Shown here piece after piece: positions 1 through 10,552 of a stretch of DNA of 38,967 nt; position 1 is the first letter of the stretch; every line of letters begins with the position of its first letter. Under the pieces are notes generated by a model. It was given only the letters and a program-made list of their open reading frames with translations, did not search any database and was not told where the DNA came from. The stretch lies in contig BFEA01000559.1 of assembly GCA_003427395.1 (NCBI GenBank), positions 408,476 to 447,442 of the forward strand, written 5' to 3'. The DNA comes from Chara braunii (taxonomy: Eukaryota; Streptophyta; Charophyceae; Charales; Characeae). The position numbers and the translations under genes are program-made.

Positions 1-460
1 GACCTGGGGGCCCTATTCCAACCTCGGGTCCCGTGAGGGGCCCGTGTGTAGGCTTTCAGCATGTAACACCGTCCCAACACCAAACATGTACAGCCAAACA
101 GTCAAGATCTACCTGCATGCATCTCGATGGAAGCCTCTAAGGGGACCCAAGGCTAGGGGACACACAAGAAAGACCTACGGGCGACCGGCCCAAGGTTCAA
201 GCCCAATAAGGCTCAAAAACAGTCTATCACCACAGTGGCACAAACACACTACAGGTCATGGGATCAAGTCCTGGGTTGACTTCAGCAATTGCAGAAAACG
301 ACAAAACAGCAAAGCCTAAGGGTCTAAGACTGCCAAATAGAGACTTCTAGCAACAGGTCTAAGGATGAGGCCCAGGAGGGCTCAAAGCTAACAAGCCGAA
401 CGTATAAATTACAGGTCACGGGATCAAGTCCTGCAAGGCCCAAACCAAGGAAACAGCAAA
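1..460. repeat. repeat-rich flank, possible LTR remnant on minus strand
   Basis: No credible gene. A 24-base phrase, tacaggtca(t/c)gggatcaag followed by tcctg, occurs at 251-274 and 410-433. The reverse complement of 334-350 (ctagaagtctctatttg) matches 27004-27020 inside the probable LTR of the second retrotransposon at 16 of 17 positions, with weaker similarity around it. This suggests a decayed relative of that LTR in opposite orientation. The link rests on a short match and is inference. Confidence 0.3.
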
Positions 461-2044
461 CACAGTTTGTGTACAGTCCACTGGGATACTGCGATTTATT
501 GCATCAATCTGCTCTCTCTCTCTCCCCCCGCTCTGTCTCTGTCTGTCTCACTCACTCTTTCTGTCTCTGTCCTTCTTTCTGTGTCTGTGTGCATGCATTT
601 TTGACCTGGATATCGGCATACAATGGTCTATTGACGTTTGACATTTTGATGGGGGAGTTTAAAGAAGAATGAGAAGAAATAAGTAGTTTCAGTGTGCCCG
701 TCATCTTTGTTTTCGTTTTTTTTTAAATCTTTACCGTTTGTTTCGCAAAGTGTGCTCTATTAGTTCATAGTTATGTGACAATATGTGGAGGGAAGGTGTT
801 GCTGACCGGTGATGGATGGACGGGAATGACAGTGGTGTGGCTTAAGCTGCAGTTCGAAGGTGGCTGAACCCATCCATGCTCTGATAGTTTACCATAGCAT
901 TGCGTTGGAGCTCAACTTCAGCCATGGGAAAGAAGATAGGCATAGTGAAAGCTGGTATAGAACCATAGCCAAGAGGAGAGAACACGTACCATTTTCAAGA
1001 GATTGATGTCAGGGCTCAACTCCTCTTGGTTCAGTGCTCAATTTGAGTGTTTGGCACTCTTGTATCTTAACCCCATATCACCATGCAGCTGTGGCTGCAG
1101 CTGAGTTTGGATGTATATTTTTGTGCGATTCCGTACTGGCAACGAGGAAAATGGTGTCTGGAAATCAGGAAAAGAAGATGAGAAAAAATATAGAAGGGCA
1201 ATTTTCAGAAACCCCGGTTGAGTTTTGGAATAACGTTATGGTACCTGTCAGAAGGTGCGTGGTGGCCTGTGTTGTATCACCATCCAGAATCATTCATAAG
1301 GTGAGGTAGACGATGCATTTGTACGTTCTCAGAAGTGGCATGCTGTTTTCTCAAATTGGGAGATGGATGGGAGTTAGGTTGGGGCTGGGGGAGGGACAGT
1401 GAGGGCGGCGGCTGCATGCTGGTTTTTACTTTCAAGATGGAGGGAAGAGGGGTGATGTTTACCTTCACATGCACTCTTGTATGCACTGGGTCATGGATTA
1501 ATGTCCATCATGGGGTGGGATGGGTGGAGTGAATTGCCCTACAAGGGGCTTCACTTTCTTTTTGTGAAATGATCCATTTCTTTGGTGAGAGGTCATGTGT
1601 TCGATCCCTAGAGAGTTTATCTTGGAATTCTTATGTACTAACAACGAAGAAACTCAGCACTTCAAGATAGGGTAGTTCCTGGACAAGGGAGTTTCTCAAG
1701 ATCAATTTTGATGTGTGTTTTCTTTTGTAGTGTGCTGATCGTATCAACATGTAGTGATGTACACCCTCATCTGGTGTGGAATTTTTTGCAGGTTTGCAGA
1801 GCTGACATGTCAGCTCGGTATATGACCATGGATTGTGTGCTGAATTCCACCGATCATTGGTTGGGGGTCGTGCATCTGCCAGTACAGTCTGGTTTGTTCG
1901 TTGAGGCATGGGATAGTCACATCTTCCTTTGTGTAGGATGCGTGAAGGTCTGCAACTCTCTATGTGCTCGTCAGTTTGTAGCCTTCAGTGTTGCGTGAAG
2001 CCTCTGGATGGAACTCTGTTTCCTCAGATGGCCATCCCCCAGTA

Positions 2045-2285
2045 GCACACACTTGCATTGCATGCCTGCTGAATTTCCCCGTCCCTTCCCTCGCCGACCT
2101 CAAACCATGGAAATGATGTGCCCTGTTCGCGTGGCACTGTGCCCCTGTTTGGAGAGTTACCGTCTGCAACACACATTGAAGCACACAGTTGCATTGCATG
2201 CCTGCAGAAGTCCCTTCTTTCCCCCTCTTGTGAAACCTCAAAACCACAGAAATGATGCGTCCTGCTCCTGTGGTACTGCCCATGT
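2045..2285. repeat. diverged tandem repeat, two copies of about 135 bp
   Basis: ttgcattgcatgcctg recurs at about 2052 and 2189. Both copies go on through a pyrimidine-rich stretch, then cctcaaa(a)cca, a-gaaatgatg and a tgcc/cctgtt-type ending. Copies are clearly homologous but diverged by substitutions and small indels. The open frames here follow the repeat and need not be coding. Confidence 0.65.
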
Positions 2286-2860
2286 ATTATCCTCCCTGGC
2301 GGAGCGACCACTTGCCCTGTTGGACGAATTGTCCTCCCTGGTTAAAGCGATGTCTCCTTTTTCAAGCGGAATGCATGTGAACAGGGAAATTTCCCTTAGG
2401 AGGAGGGATCTCCGTTTATACCCGTTGCAGAAAAGCAATGCTCTGACTGCAGGAAGCATACCTGTCTTAGCTCCAACATCTGTGAAATGGTGTCCCCCCA
2501 CGGGCAATTCAGAGTGTCAAACCACGTATACGGCATTTGTTTGGTGCTTCACCACATGGAATTCAGAGTTTGGATGGTGAAATGTGAGCTCCTGCTGCTG
2601 CTCGATCATTGGTCAAGAAGAGTCCGATGCTACTCCCCACAAGTCACTGTACTACTGTGTTTGTCTAAGCTTGTGGAGCTCTTTGCTGTGGTCTTTCTAG
2701 AGCTTTTCTGTCCACTTGCCCTGCCAGCATCATTACATGGGCTGAAGTGATAGCACAGTGTTCGTCACTAGAGACACTTCAGTCTTAAGATGTTTCATTT
2801 GTGCCCCGGAGAGGTCTTTTTTAAGGGATGCATCCCATTCTGGACTTCATTGTTCTCAAG

Positions 2861-3050
2861 CCTCGTTCTGAGGACTCTGTCGAGAGATCCTCTCTTGGAT
2901 GAGTGACGGACTGGCAGACTCTTGAAGTTTGATGCTGCATCCCGGGATACTGTCGGTTACATGCCTCATTGCGAGGAATCTGTCGAGAGATCCTTTCTTG
3001 GATGAGTGACGGACTGGCAGACGCATCCCGGGATGCCGACTGTTACATGA
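2861..3050. repeat. tandem duplication, period about 103 bp
   Basis: Copies at 2861-2963 and 2964-3050 share ctgtcgagagatcct, cttggatgagtgacggac, gcatcccgggat and gttacatg in the same order. The second copy lacks about 16 bases in the middle. Confidence 0.8.
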
Positions 3051-3584
3051 AATGGAGTGGGGCAGATGCCTATTGATGCTGGACAATGGAGAGATTATCC
3101 TGATCGCTGGCGGGTGTGTTAAGTGCACGAGTATGAAGGGGGGGGTTCCATTTGTAGTGGGCAGGCTAGCGGCTAATGCAGTCACAACCCCTGTGAAGGG
3201 GATGGTCCTCACATGCAAATGGGAGGGTGGTCCATGTAGGGGGTCAGCTGGTCGCTGCATGCATGACAAATGTGGGTGGTGTAGTTGTCATTGAACAAAT
3301 TCCCCACATACGCAAGTGGGTAACGGTATTGGCGGCTTTGGGGAAAGCAGAGGATCTCTGTGCGACAGTGAGGGCAAGCACGCTGACCCTTCTGTGGGAA
3401 CGTGCAGACCTTCAAACAACCTCTCGCTTGGCAAACCAATGGAGGACTGGAGGACAAACATTTCAGCACTGGTCAGCCTTGGAAGCCATCAGAGGATTAG
3501 TGAATGGTGAGAAAGTCAAGTGAGTTTTTATGAGTTCTGACCACAGTAAAAAAAAATGTTCTGACCGAACTGAGATGAGAAAAG

Positions 3585-3668
3585 TAGAAAGGTGGATGAG
3601 ATTGGATCATCAGGGATCCTGATCAGAAAAATAGAAAGGTGGATGAGATTGGACCATCAGGTATCCTC
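3585..3668. repeat. tandem repeat, period 47 bp, two copies
   Basis: tagaaaggtggatgagattg starts at 3585 and again at 3632. Each copy continues with ga(t/c)catcagg(g/t)atcct. Confidence 0.85.
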
Positions 3669-4383
3669 TATAAACGGCTACGTCCATCATTCCCCCCCTT
3701 CTCACCCCCTCCCTTTCCCCTCTCTCTTGCCACCATACAGTACCCTGGTGGAGAATGTCTGTGTACTTGACAAAGAAAAGACTTTCTCCGGTGCTGTATA
3801 GATGCTGGGCTTCCCGAATTCAGCGGAATGTATACCATGTACAAGGTGATCAGCGTGGGGTGTGCGGTGTGGCAATCAGTTGCCAAACATCCAGATCGAA
3901 CCATGGCTTCAAGCCTGAAGAGGGAAGAACATTCAATAATTTGCTATAGAATGTCCACACCATCTAAAATGGTCATGGAAATCAATTACGACTTACAGGC
4001 CTGGTATTAGTCAGTGGAATCATAGTTAGTGTTCCCGTTTGTGCCCTTCACAATTCCTGTTGGGTCTTTCTGCTTTCAGTAGCTGTTATGGCTCTGAAGG
4101 CCTGAGAAGAGCTTATCCACAACTCTACCTTTGTTGTTGCCCTCCGCTTTGACTGTCACAGTATGTGTGGTTCTGTACTGTGGTGGGAGGAGTCTATATG
4201 CAGGGAAAGCCAGGCTCCGATGGTGTTCAAGTGGGTAAATCCAAACCGTAATTGTTTCAATTCTCTCCCCGACTTTTTCTCCTCCCAGTTTGTGGATAGA
4301 TGCCATGCATTGAGAACTGTCATCACACTTTTGTAAAGGTGTGGAATTTTTTGCGGTCTAACTGAGTTATTTTTCTTGACCAG

Positions 4384-5310
4384 ATGAGAATCATGCAACT
4401 GGCAGTGGTGAGCGGCTGAATGACGAGGATGACGCACAGAAGCACAAGATGTCTCTGCCTTCATCTATATCCTCAAGGGAACCAGCACAGGTGGACGAGC
4501 AGCCTCTTGATTGCACTCTTGACGAGTTACCAGGAACAACATTCACAGAGATTCGCTCTCCAGTGGAGGTGGCAGTTGCTATGCAGGATGTGGCGGTCGG
4601 AGATGCTCCATGCCCCAGTGATTCACTGCACACGACGAGAGCACTGTCAACTTTTGTTGAAGATCTGGTCGATACCAAAGCTCCTGTTAAGGCTGACCAT
4701 ACCCAGGGCCTCGTTGCGCTTGTGGATAAGCTGCATGTTGCGAATGTTGGTGTAATGCATGATTCTGCCGAGGTTCAGTGTCCACCAAAGTGCATTGTGG
4801 TCAATCAGGAGGTCTCGGCTGCCGCAGAGTCGGTGGCGGTAGATACAATGATGCTCTCTTCAGATGATGCGGCACCATTCTCTCTGCCTCAGATGGTCGA
4901 GGTTGGTCGCGGCACACTGGTGCAGAGTGGCCCCTCATTGGAAATGAAGGCAAGCGAGCAAGGTGCCTGGGATGAGCCGTCCAGCAAGCCAACTGCCAGA
5001 GACGTATCGGAGCATGCACCACCTCCTATGTTATCACCAGCATTATCCCCGTTGGTGTTAACCCCTGCAACCATGCAAAGGCCATCGGGACCGACGGTAG
5101 CGATTGCAGAAATAGCAGGTGTTGCTGAGTCATCACCGCCACCGCCACCGCCAGTTACTCCCATAGCATCAGGAGCAGGAAGCTTGATTGCAGTGCCAGC
5201 AACCTCTGGTGTCCTGGAGGGCTCAGCCGAAGAATTGGGGCCGGCAGCGGACTCCTCTGTTGTGAAGCAACCACCTTCTGCATGTGTCCCAGAGGAGAAA
5301 GTTGTGCCCA
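4384..5310 (+). CDS. exon of GTE/BET-type transcription factor-like gene (partial), low-complexity linker
   Basis: Open for 309 codons from a splice acceptor (pyrimidine-rich tract, ..cttgaccag at 4375-4383) to a GTAAGT donor at 5311. It is read in phase 1 at both ends, so an internal exon is more likely than a start at the ATG at 4449. The product starts DENHATGSGERLNDEDD and is Ser/Pro/Ala/Glu-rich, with a run of prolines at about residue 250. No folded domain is visible. Joined to the exon at 7256 it continues without interruption into the conserved basic segment of plant GTE proteins. In that family such disordered acidic/Ser-rich linkers lie after the bromodomain and ET domain, which bind acetylated histones and partner proteins in the nucleus. 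Those domains are not seen in the window. The frame could also read through the donor to a stop at 5442. The family call comes from the next two exons. Confidence 0.55.
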
Positions 5311-5471
5311 GTAAGTTGCCCACTGCATGCCAACTGCTCATTGAGGGTCTCTCCTCATTGGCTTTCTGTACCTCAAATATGTGCGTCATGGTGTCTCCAT
5401 TGGTGCATGCGTTGCAAATAATGCACTTTGCAACTCCTCGCTGATGCTCCTGTCTGTGCGCAGAATGCATG

Positions 5472-5584
5472 GGGTGTATTCAACTGTGGTGCCAAGTAGG
5501 GCAACACAGCCCATATGTTCTGTTCAGGGTGTATTCAACCGTGGTGCCAAGTAGGGCAACACAGCCCATGTGTTCTGTTCAGGG
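5472..5584. repeat. tandem repeat, period 55 bp, two copies
   Basis: gggtgtattcaac(t/c)gtgg begins at 5472 and 5527 and continues through aagtagggcaacacagccc and tgttctgttca in both. The copies differ at only a few bases, so the duplication is recent. It lies just inside the first visible intron of the GTE-like gene. Confidence 0.9.
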
Positions 5585-6288
5585 AAAAGTGGTTGTAAAG
5601 CCATACTGTCTCATTGCTGAGATCTGTTATGTTTGTTCAACATCAAGGGGATTCTTGTGGCTACAAACGGATGCTCTCTAACTCTTCTTGGTTTCTGGGA
5701 CCCACTGCCAATCATGAAGAGACCTGCCACTGCGTCTTACACTGCTTGCATATGTTGTTGCTCACAGTTCCTTGGTCCTGAGTGCCGCTGCTAATTCTGA
5801 CTGTTCTTCAGCGGCAATGCCATTTCTGGCCAGGAGGTAATGAATCAGCAGGTACAACTTTGCGATTTTAAAATGCACAAAATATTTTAAAGTTCGTCGT
5901 CTGTGCTGTCCTTGGGGACACAGAAGAATAGCATGGCCCCTGTGTGACGATGACAGGCACAAATCGATAAATGGTCCCAGAAGAAAAAAAAAAAGCTCCC
6001 CACGCTTGGTCTCTGATTATGCAGAAATTTGGCCCACCAGGTGTGTTCATCTTGGCAAGGGCATCCCTGGCAGCCTTGTTTCACTGTGCGATAATGTATA
6101 TGACAATAATCGCCATATGTATGGGCATACGGTTTGGTTGCAATTTCTAAGTGAAGACTGATGTCTCTGAAAGAGGGGCATGTTGCAGTGCATAACACTC
6201 CATGTGCTGTTTTGTCAAGACTCGAAAGTAGATTTCAGTGCATCCTGCATTCCAGGGCCTTTTCCGAGTATCTGGCTGCTTGGCAGGC

Positions 6289-6800
6289 ATGAGGGGCCCT
6301 ATCTGCAATGTGTGCCAGCCCTAAGTGAATGCGGGCCTCGTAAAATTTTACGAGGCCCATTGTTGTCTATTTCGCCTTTGGGGTTCAGACAGTTGCATCG
6401 CGTCAGTTGGTTGAGGGAACCCAGGCCTCGGCCAGCAGCACTTTGTTTCGGCCTTCTAGGCCTTGCTAGGAAGCAGGCCCTGGGCCGCACACAAAGGAGG
6501 AGGCACGACAGGCAGTTGAGGGCTGTAACCGAATGGGGCCCAGGGCAGCAGGGCCTACCGGAAGCTTCTGTGCACACGCCCCGCCAAGCCAGGCGGCAGA
6601 CCAGCCCAGGCCCTTTCCAGAGCTCGCTGCCTGGCCAGGTATTCGGGCACTTGCCAATTGTGCGGCAGCGTTGCTTGAGCCTGCACTTGCATGTTGTGCG
6701 CTGCGCTAGGCAAGGTGTTCGCGCACGTGCGGTAATGTAAGCCAGGGCGCTGCTGAGGGCAGTGCCATAGCCCAGCTTCCATAGCTGGCTGCGCTTGACT
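6289..6800 (+). mobile_element. decayed LTR fragment related to the minus-strand Gypsy element
   Basis: On the + strand this stretch follows, in order, landmarks of the reverse complement of the Gypsy 3' end at 17636-18750. They are aggggccctatc, then ccctaagtgaa-gcgggcc (the polypurine-tract region abutting the LTR), then gcgtcagttggttgag, an accggaagct phrase, agccaggc and a gcgctg-rich segment. Divergence is high and the LTR's far end is not recognisable. It looks like the remains of a related element's 3' end or solo LTR, inserted in the first visible intron of the GTE-like gene. Confidence 0.5.
6333..6358. repeat. perfect 26-bp palindrome without spacer
   Basis: gggcctcgtaaaa is followed directly by its exact reverse complement. 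It sits where the LTR fragment should begin, right after the polypurine-like stretch. Confidence 0.95.
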
Positions 6801-6847
6801 ATATGGCAAGGTGTAGTGGTGGTCTTCATGCATGGGGAAGAAGACGT

Positions 6848-6851
<4 letters not shown>

Positions 6852-6897
<46 letters not shown>
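6852..6897. repeat. (GA)n microsatellite
   Basis: Uninterrupted GA dinucleotides for about 46 bases, within the first visible intron of the GTE-like gene. Confidence 0.98.
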
Positions 6898-6900
<3 letters not shown>

Positions 6901-7255
6901 GGATGATGATGTGACGGCACGTACCTGGGCCTGGCGATAGTCTGCATGGGTCGACATCTTCATGAACTTCGGTCCTGCTGCTGACGTCAACAGTTGCATT
7001 GTCAATTCGTAGGCTTTAGTCTGGGGCTAAGTGCCAAGTAGGTGAAGGACTCGACGAGAGTATGCTCGCATTGACACTCGGACTCAGTCTTTTGTTCTCC
7101 ATTGGTGTAATATCAGTGCATTTCTTCTTTCTGGACAGTGTGGGACTTCCTGGCTTTCAATGTGATTTTGCAATCTGAAATCTGTTGTCCCGCTACTGCT
7201 CATTTTCTGTGCACTTTACTATCTGAGTAATTAATGAGAGTTTCTTTGTGTGCAG

Positions 7256-7386
7256 AAGAGTCGGAGGTGGATCATTTGCTGGGCTCAGAGGTGGCTGTGA
7301 GGGCGGCCATGCTCCGCGGAAGATTTGCAGAGACAATCATTAAGGCTCGTGAGAAGATAGCACAACCCTCACTGACGAATGCCAAG
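7256..7386 (+). CDS. exon of GTE8/9/10-like BET transcription factor (conserved segment)
   Basis: Acceptor tgtgcag at 7249-7255 and donor AAG|GTCAGT at 7387. Entry is phase 1, matching the donor at 5311, and exit is phase 0. The product includes VRAAMLRGRFAETIIKAREK. From family knowledge, plant GTE8/9/10/11-type proteins carry a very similar stretch (R-A-A-[LM]-L-x-x-R-F-A-[DE]-T-I-x-K-A-x-E-K) shortly after their ET domain, leading into a charged helix. No other family with this string comes to mind. The protein acts in the nucleus as a chromatin reader, and this segment is thought to belong to its C-terminal charged region. The bromodomain exons are missing from the window, so the gene is partial here. 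Confidence 0.65.
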
Positions 7387-9104
7387 GTCAGTATAATCCT
7401 CCTTCCCCTCTTGGTCCTATGGATGTGCGACCCTGCTCCAGATCTGGTTTTTCTTTTTCCCCTTTCGTCTCCAATTCTACTTGCCCAAATGCAACTGACA
7501 GCCTCAGCATGACCTGCGGCTGTAGGTGGACCCTGATTTTGATGTTCATGAATGAATGAAGGGCAACATGCTTAAGGGAGACTGGTGGACCAGCCTGAAA
7601 ACTGATGGAGGATAGTGGACCAATCTTTAATCCATTGGTCATCAGTTGGCCCGTCTTGAGCCTCTCTGAGAAGCTAGGCAGTACACTAGTGGTCCAGCCT
7701 GAAACGTCAGTGTACATCAGATAGCCCCTCCAGTATTAGGGACTACGAACCAGTGTAAGAACTGGGGGCTCCAGTTTGGCCTTTTTAAGGACACAAGGGA
7801 GCACAACAGTGGTCCAGTCTCCAGAGTGGCTTCGTGCTTGTGAACTGTGCTGAGTTTGACAGTTTTTAGCTGTCCTCCTTCCTCCTGCTGTCATCCCCTT
7901 CACTCCTCCCACTGTCATGGTCCGTTCGGCAACATGAGTGGCATCCTTTGCTGCCTTCATCTCCTTCACCTTGTCTTCGTGCGGTTAATCCTAGCCTCTT
8001 TCTTCATTGCTGTCGTCCTCCTTAATTACCTCCTCGTAACTCCACGTGCCATGAGTCCCAGTTACTTGGCAGTCATCGGTGTGGGACTGTCATTTCACAA
8101 GTGTGCGATAGGCATGCAGCCTTTTCCTCTGCCTGATCCTCTTCCTTCTTTTGCAGTGTGCCATGGAGAGCATGGGCTGCCATATCATATCCTTGGTGTG
8201 CTGCTTTAAAATCTATATAATATAAAATCCCTGACGCAGCACATGAAATACATGGGAAATAGATGAGGAGGTTAATGGGGAGTCGGAGGGAGGAGGAGAT
8301 GACGGGGTCCACAGTGCATGGGGTGGTGGGGACACTCTTCCGCGAGTTGGAGGTGTGAAACAGTGGGCATAGGAACTGGAAGGGAGGAGGCAACGATGGT
8401 GACGAAGGGAGAGGAAGAAGAGGGAAGAAGGTGCATGATGATGCTGAGGGACATCGGGTGACCAGCAACAGTTGGAGAAAGGGATGCTGCTACTGGCACA
8501 CTCTTCTGTTAGTGCAAGGTGTGAAACAGGAGGCAGAGAAACTGGAAGGGAGGTGGTGACAACAGTGATAGAGGAGGACGAAAGGGGAAGAAGAAAGTGG
8601 ATGATGATGTTGAAGTTTATGGGGTGTGAAGGAGCGGTCGTAAAAAGAGACTGCAACAAGGAACACAACAGTGGCAAAGTGCAATAGAAGTTGGAAAAAT
8701 AGGAATATATTGTTCATTTCACTTGTCATCATGTTTTCCTCTACTTTTCCCTGACCCTTCAGACTAGCTGTATCACCTTGCAGCTAAACCACCACTGTCC
8801 TCAATGGGCTCTGGGGATCACAGATATATACATGCTGGGAGCGGGAAACCACCACTGTTTTCAGATTAATGGCGGCCCAGCAGCGGCCTGGTCCCGCTGT
8901 GTACAGCTGTCACTTTGCGGCATGCACACTCTGCAATGGTGGTCGTGGTGCTTACGAGGCTAATGGCAAAGGTTGGCAACTTCAAGGTCAGTCAAACATG
9001 GGTTTGACAAAATCGGTTTAGGCATGGTGGTGGTTGAACGGGATTCAATAGACCTAGTTACAGGTTCGACAGAATAGGTACGGGAACAGTGGTGGTTCAA
9101 CTGG
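7387..9104. other. intron of the GTE-like gene, low-complexity parts
   Basis: Nothing conserved is seen. gtggtccag(c/t)ct recurs at about 7690 and 7810. At 8270-8680 the + strand is strongly purine-rich (gga/gaa), so the minus strand shows long Ser/Pro/Leu frames that are compositional rather than coding. aaaccaccactgt recurs at 8784 and 8847. Confidence 0.5.
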
Positions 9105-9112
9105 GTTTGTCT

Positions 9113-9742
9113 CATACTTGCAACCGCACGAGCCGCACATTCGTGCGGAGTTCCGTGCCGGGGGTGCCTGTGCGGAATCGTGCAGTTTTTTTATTATTTT
9201 ATTTGGGAGGGGGGACGGGGGGACCTATGCCAGGAAGATGGGGATATGGCGATGAGATGGGATATGGAGAGGAGGAGGAGGATGTGGACGAGGACGACGA
9301 CGAGGATAGCGAGAACGACGAGGAGTAGACGTGGGGGAGGAGAAGAGATGGACGGACGGAAAAGAGGAAGGGCAGGAGGTGGAGGACGAGTGGGAGGAGG
9401 AGGAGACATGGACGACGAGGAAGGGGAGGACACGAGGAAGGGAAGGAGACGAGGAGGCATAGAAGGAGGATGAGGAAGGGCAGGAGGAGGAGGACGAACA
9501 GGAGTCGTTGGAGGTGACGAAAAGGAGAAGGGAGGAGGAGACATGGAGGGTGAGGAAGGGGAGGAGGAGCGACCTGAGGCAGCACTCCTGCAAAAAAAAA
9601 AATAATCCCGCTTATAATTTTGGCGGGGGGCCTGGAACGCACCATTTCGACCCCCAGCCTTCTTTTTTTTTTCGGATGGGGGTGACTGGTCGTTCCCCAC
9701 ACACGTCGTGCGCCGCCCGCACGGTGTGCGCTTGCAAGTATG
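9113..9742. mobile_element. non-autonomous DNA transposon (MITE-like), 8-bp target duplication
   Basis: The ends are inverted repeats. catacttgcaaccgcac is at 9113-9129 and gtgcgcttgcaagtatg at 9726-9742; the second reverse-complements to the first with one mismatch in 17. Both ends are flanked in direct orientation by the same eight bases, gtttgtct (9105-9112 and 9743-9750), as expected of a target-site duplication. Eight-bp duplications are typical of hAT transposases and a few other superfamilies. The terminal sequence is not a classic hAT end, so the superfamily is left open. The 630-bp interior has no transposase. It is GC-rich with small hairpins near the left end, then about 340 bases of almost pure purine (gga/gac-rich) on the + strand, then A and T runs near 9591 and 9662. 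It lies within an intron of the GTE-like gene. Confidence 0.8.
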
Positions 9743-9750
9743 GTTTGTCT

Positions 9751-10485
9751 GTGTTCCCCAATTCATTAGAGCTAGTAACTGCCTCCTAGGCGGACTACAG
9801 CAGGACCTCTGGCCGTTCGGTCTCCCTGCTATTTGGTGTGCTTTCTTTTCCCGAGACTGCGGTGTTGCCATATGCTAATCATATGGAAGGCGGCAAACTT
9901 GGAAAGAAAAAGAGAAGAATGGAGGAAAGGGAATTGAGGGTGCAGTTTTGGATTAACATATGCGGCAGTGAAAACAAGCATGATCACTCCACCGCCATGA
10001 TGATGATTGCAATGGTGGTGTTGATGATGATAACTATGATTATGATTCCCACTTCAAACTGATTTCATGCGAATCATCCTCGTCATTCATGTTGCCATTC
10101 AGGTTCATTTCATCATCTTTGTTGGTCTCTTTTAATATGACGAAACTGACAGGTGGAAGTATCTTATTGTTGCAGCACAACATGGATGGGCTCCAAGTTC
10201 ATGGTCTGTGATTCAAGGTCTAGAGGTCAGGCTGAAGTGGTGGCACGCGTAGAACAGTCTTGTATGAGGGTTGTCTTTGTGGTTGTCATCGTTATCATTG
10301 TCTTCAGCACAAATAACTACCAGTGTGGGCATCTTCACATCATTGCATCGTTATTGTCAGTGTTCTTGTCATCGGTTCATCATCTTCATAGTCATCGTTA
10401 TCCTTCAAAGCATTGACGTTTTTACTACAGATCAACACCGGGCATTGCATAAAAGGAGGATGCTCACTTCTCTCTGCTGATGCAG
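9751..10485. other. remainder of the second visible intron
   Basis: Apart from a gat/atg-rich stretch at 9990-10050 and a cat/gtt-rich one at 10270-10400, nothing stands out. It ends in the pyrimidine-rich tract and acceptor ctgatgcag used by the next exon. Confidence 0.5.
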
Positions 10486-10552
10486 GTGGAGAAGATTGAT
10501 CCGGAAACTGTGAAGCGGCAACTGGAAGAAACTCGAAGGCGGCAAAAAGAAG
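10486..10552 (+). CDS. exon of GTE8/9/10-like BET transcription factor (charged helix)
   Basis: Acceptor ctgatgcag ends at 10485. Entry is phase 0, matching the donor at 7387, and exit is phase 1 at a GTATGG donor (10553). It encodes VEKIDPETVKRQLEETRRRQ followed by KE. In plant GTE8/9/10-type proteins the RFADTI-KA-EK segment is followed by a (K/R)xDPE(K/T)(L/V)... stretch of a highly charged helix, so order and content agree with the exon at 7256. The next expected exon would encode an Ala/Glu/Lys/Arg-rich coiled coil; I could not find it before the retrotransposon at 17636. The gene may continue beyond it, be broken, or use tiny exons that I missed. Confidence 0.6.

Larger units (their letters stand above)
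461..4383. other. no recognisable gene; unique sequence with small repeats
   Basis: Both strands hold only short reading frames (the longest about 190 codons, at 2008-2580, runs through repeat copies). A pyrimidine-rich stretch at 510-575, several local tandem duplications (listed separately) and a tRNA T-arm-like phrase at about 1585-1606 are visible. A frame at about 3227-3519 ends at a plausible GTGAGT donor, but its translation resembles nothing I know. If the GTE-like gene downstream has earlier exons (bromodomain, ET domain), I could not find them here, so this is probably intron or intergenic DNA. Confidence 0.5.

Noticed and set aside
1580-1615. tRNA gene
   Set aside because: Only a T-arm-like phrase is present; no acceptor stem or anticodon arm can be built upstream.
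2008-2580. 190-codon + strand frame
   Set aside because: Runs through diverged repeat copies, overlaps open antisense frames, and has no recognisable motif.
4889-5470. 193-codon frame antisense to the GTE-like exon
   Set aside because: The opposite strand has phase-consistent splice sites and family similarity; the antisense frame has neither.
8073-8732. Minus-strand Ser/Pro/Leu-rich frames
   Set aside because: Composition effect of a gga/gaa-rich + strand; no motif or splice support.
9194-9871. Long minus-strand frames (up to about 225 codons) rich in Ser/Pro/Leu
   Set aside because: They are translations of the purine-rich body of the MITE-like element; no domain, and several frames are open at once.
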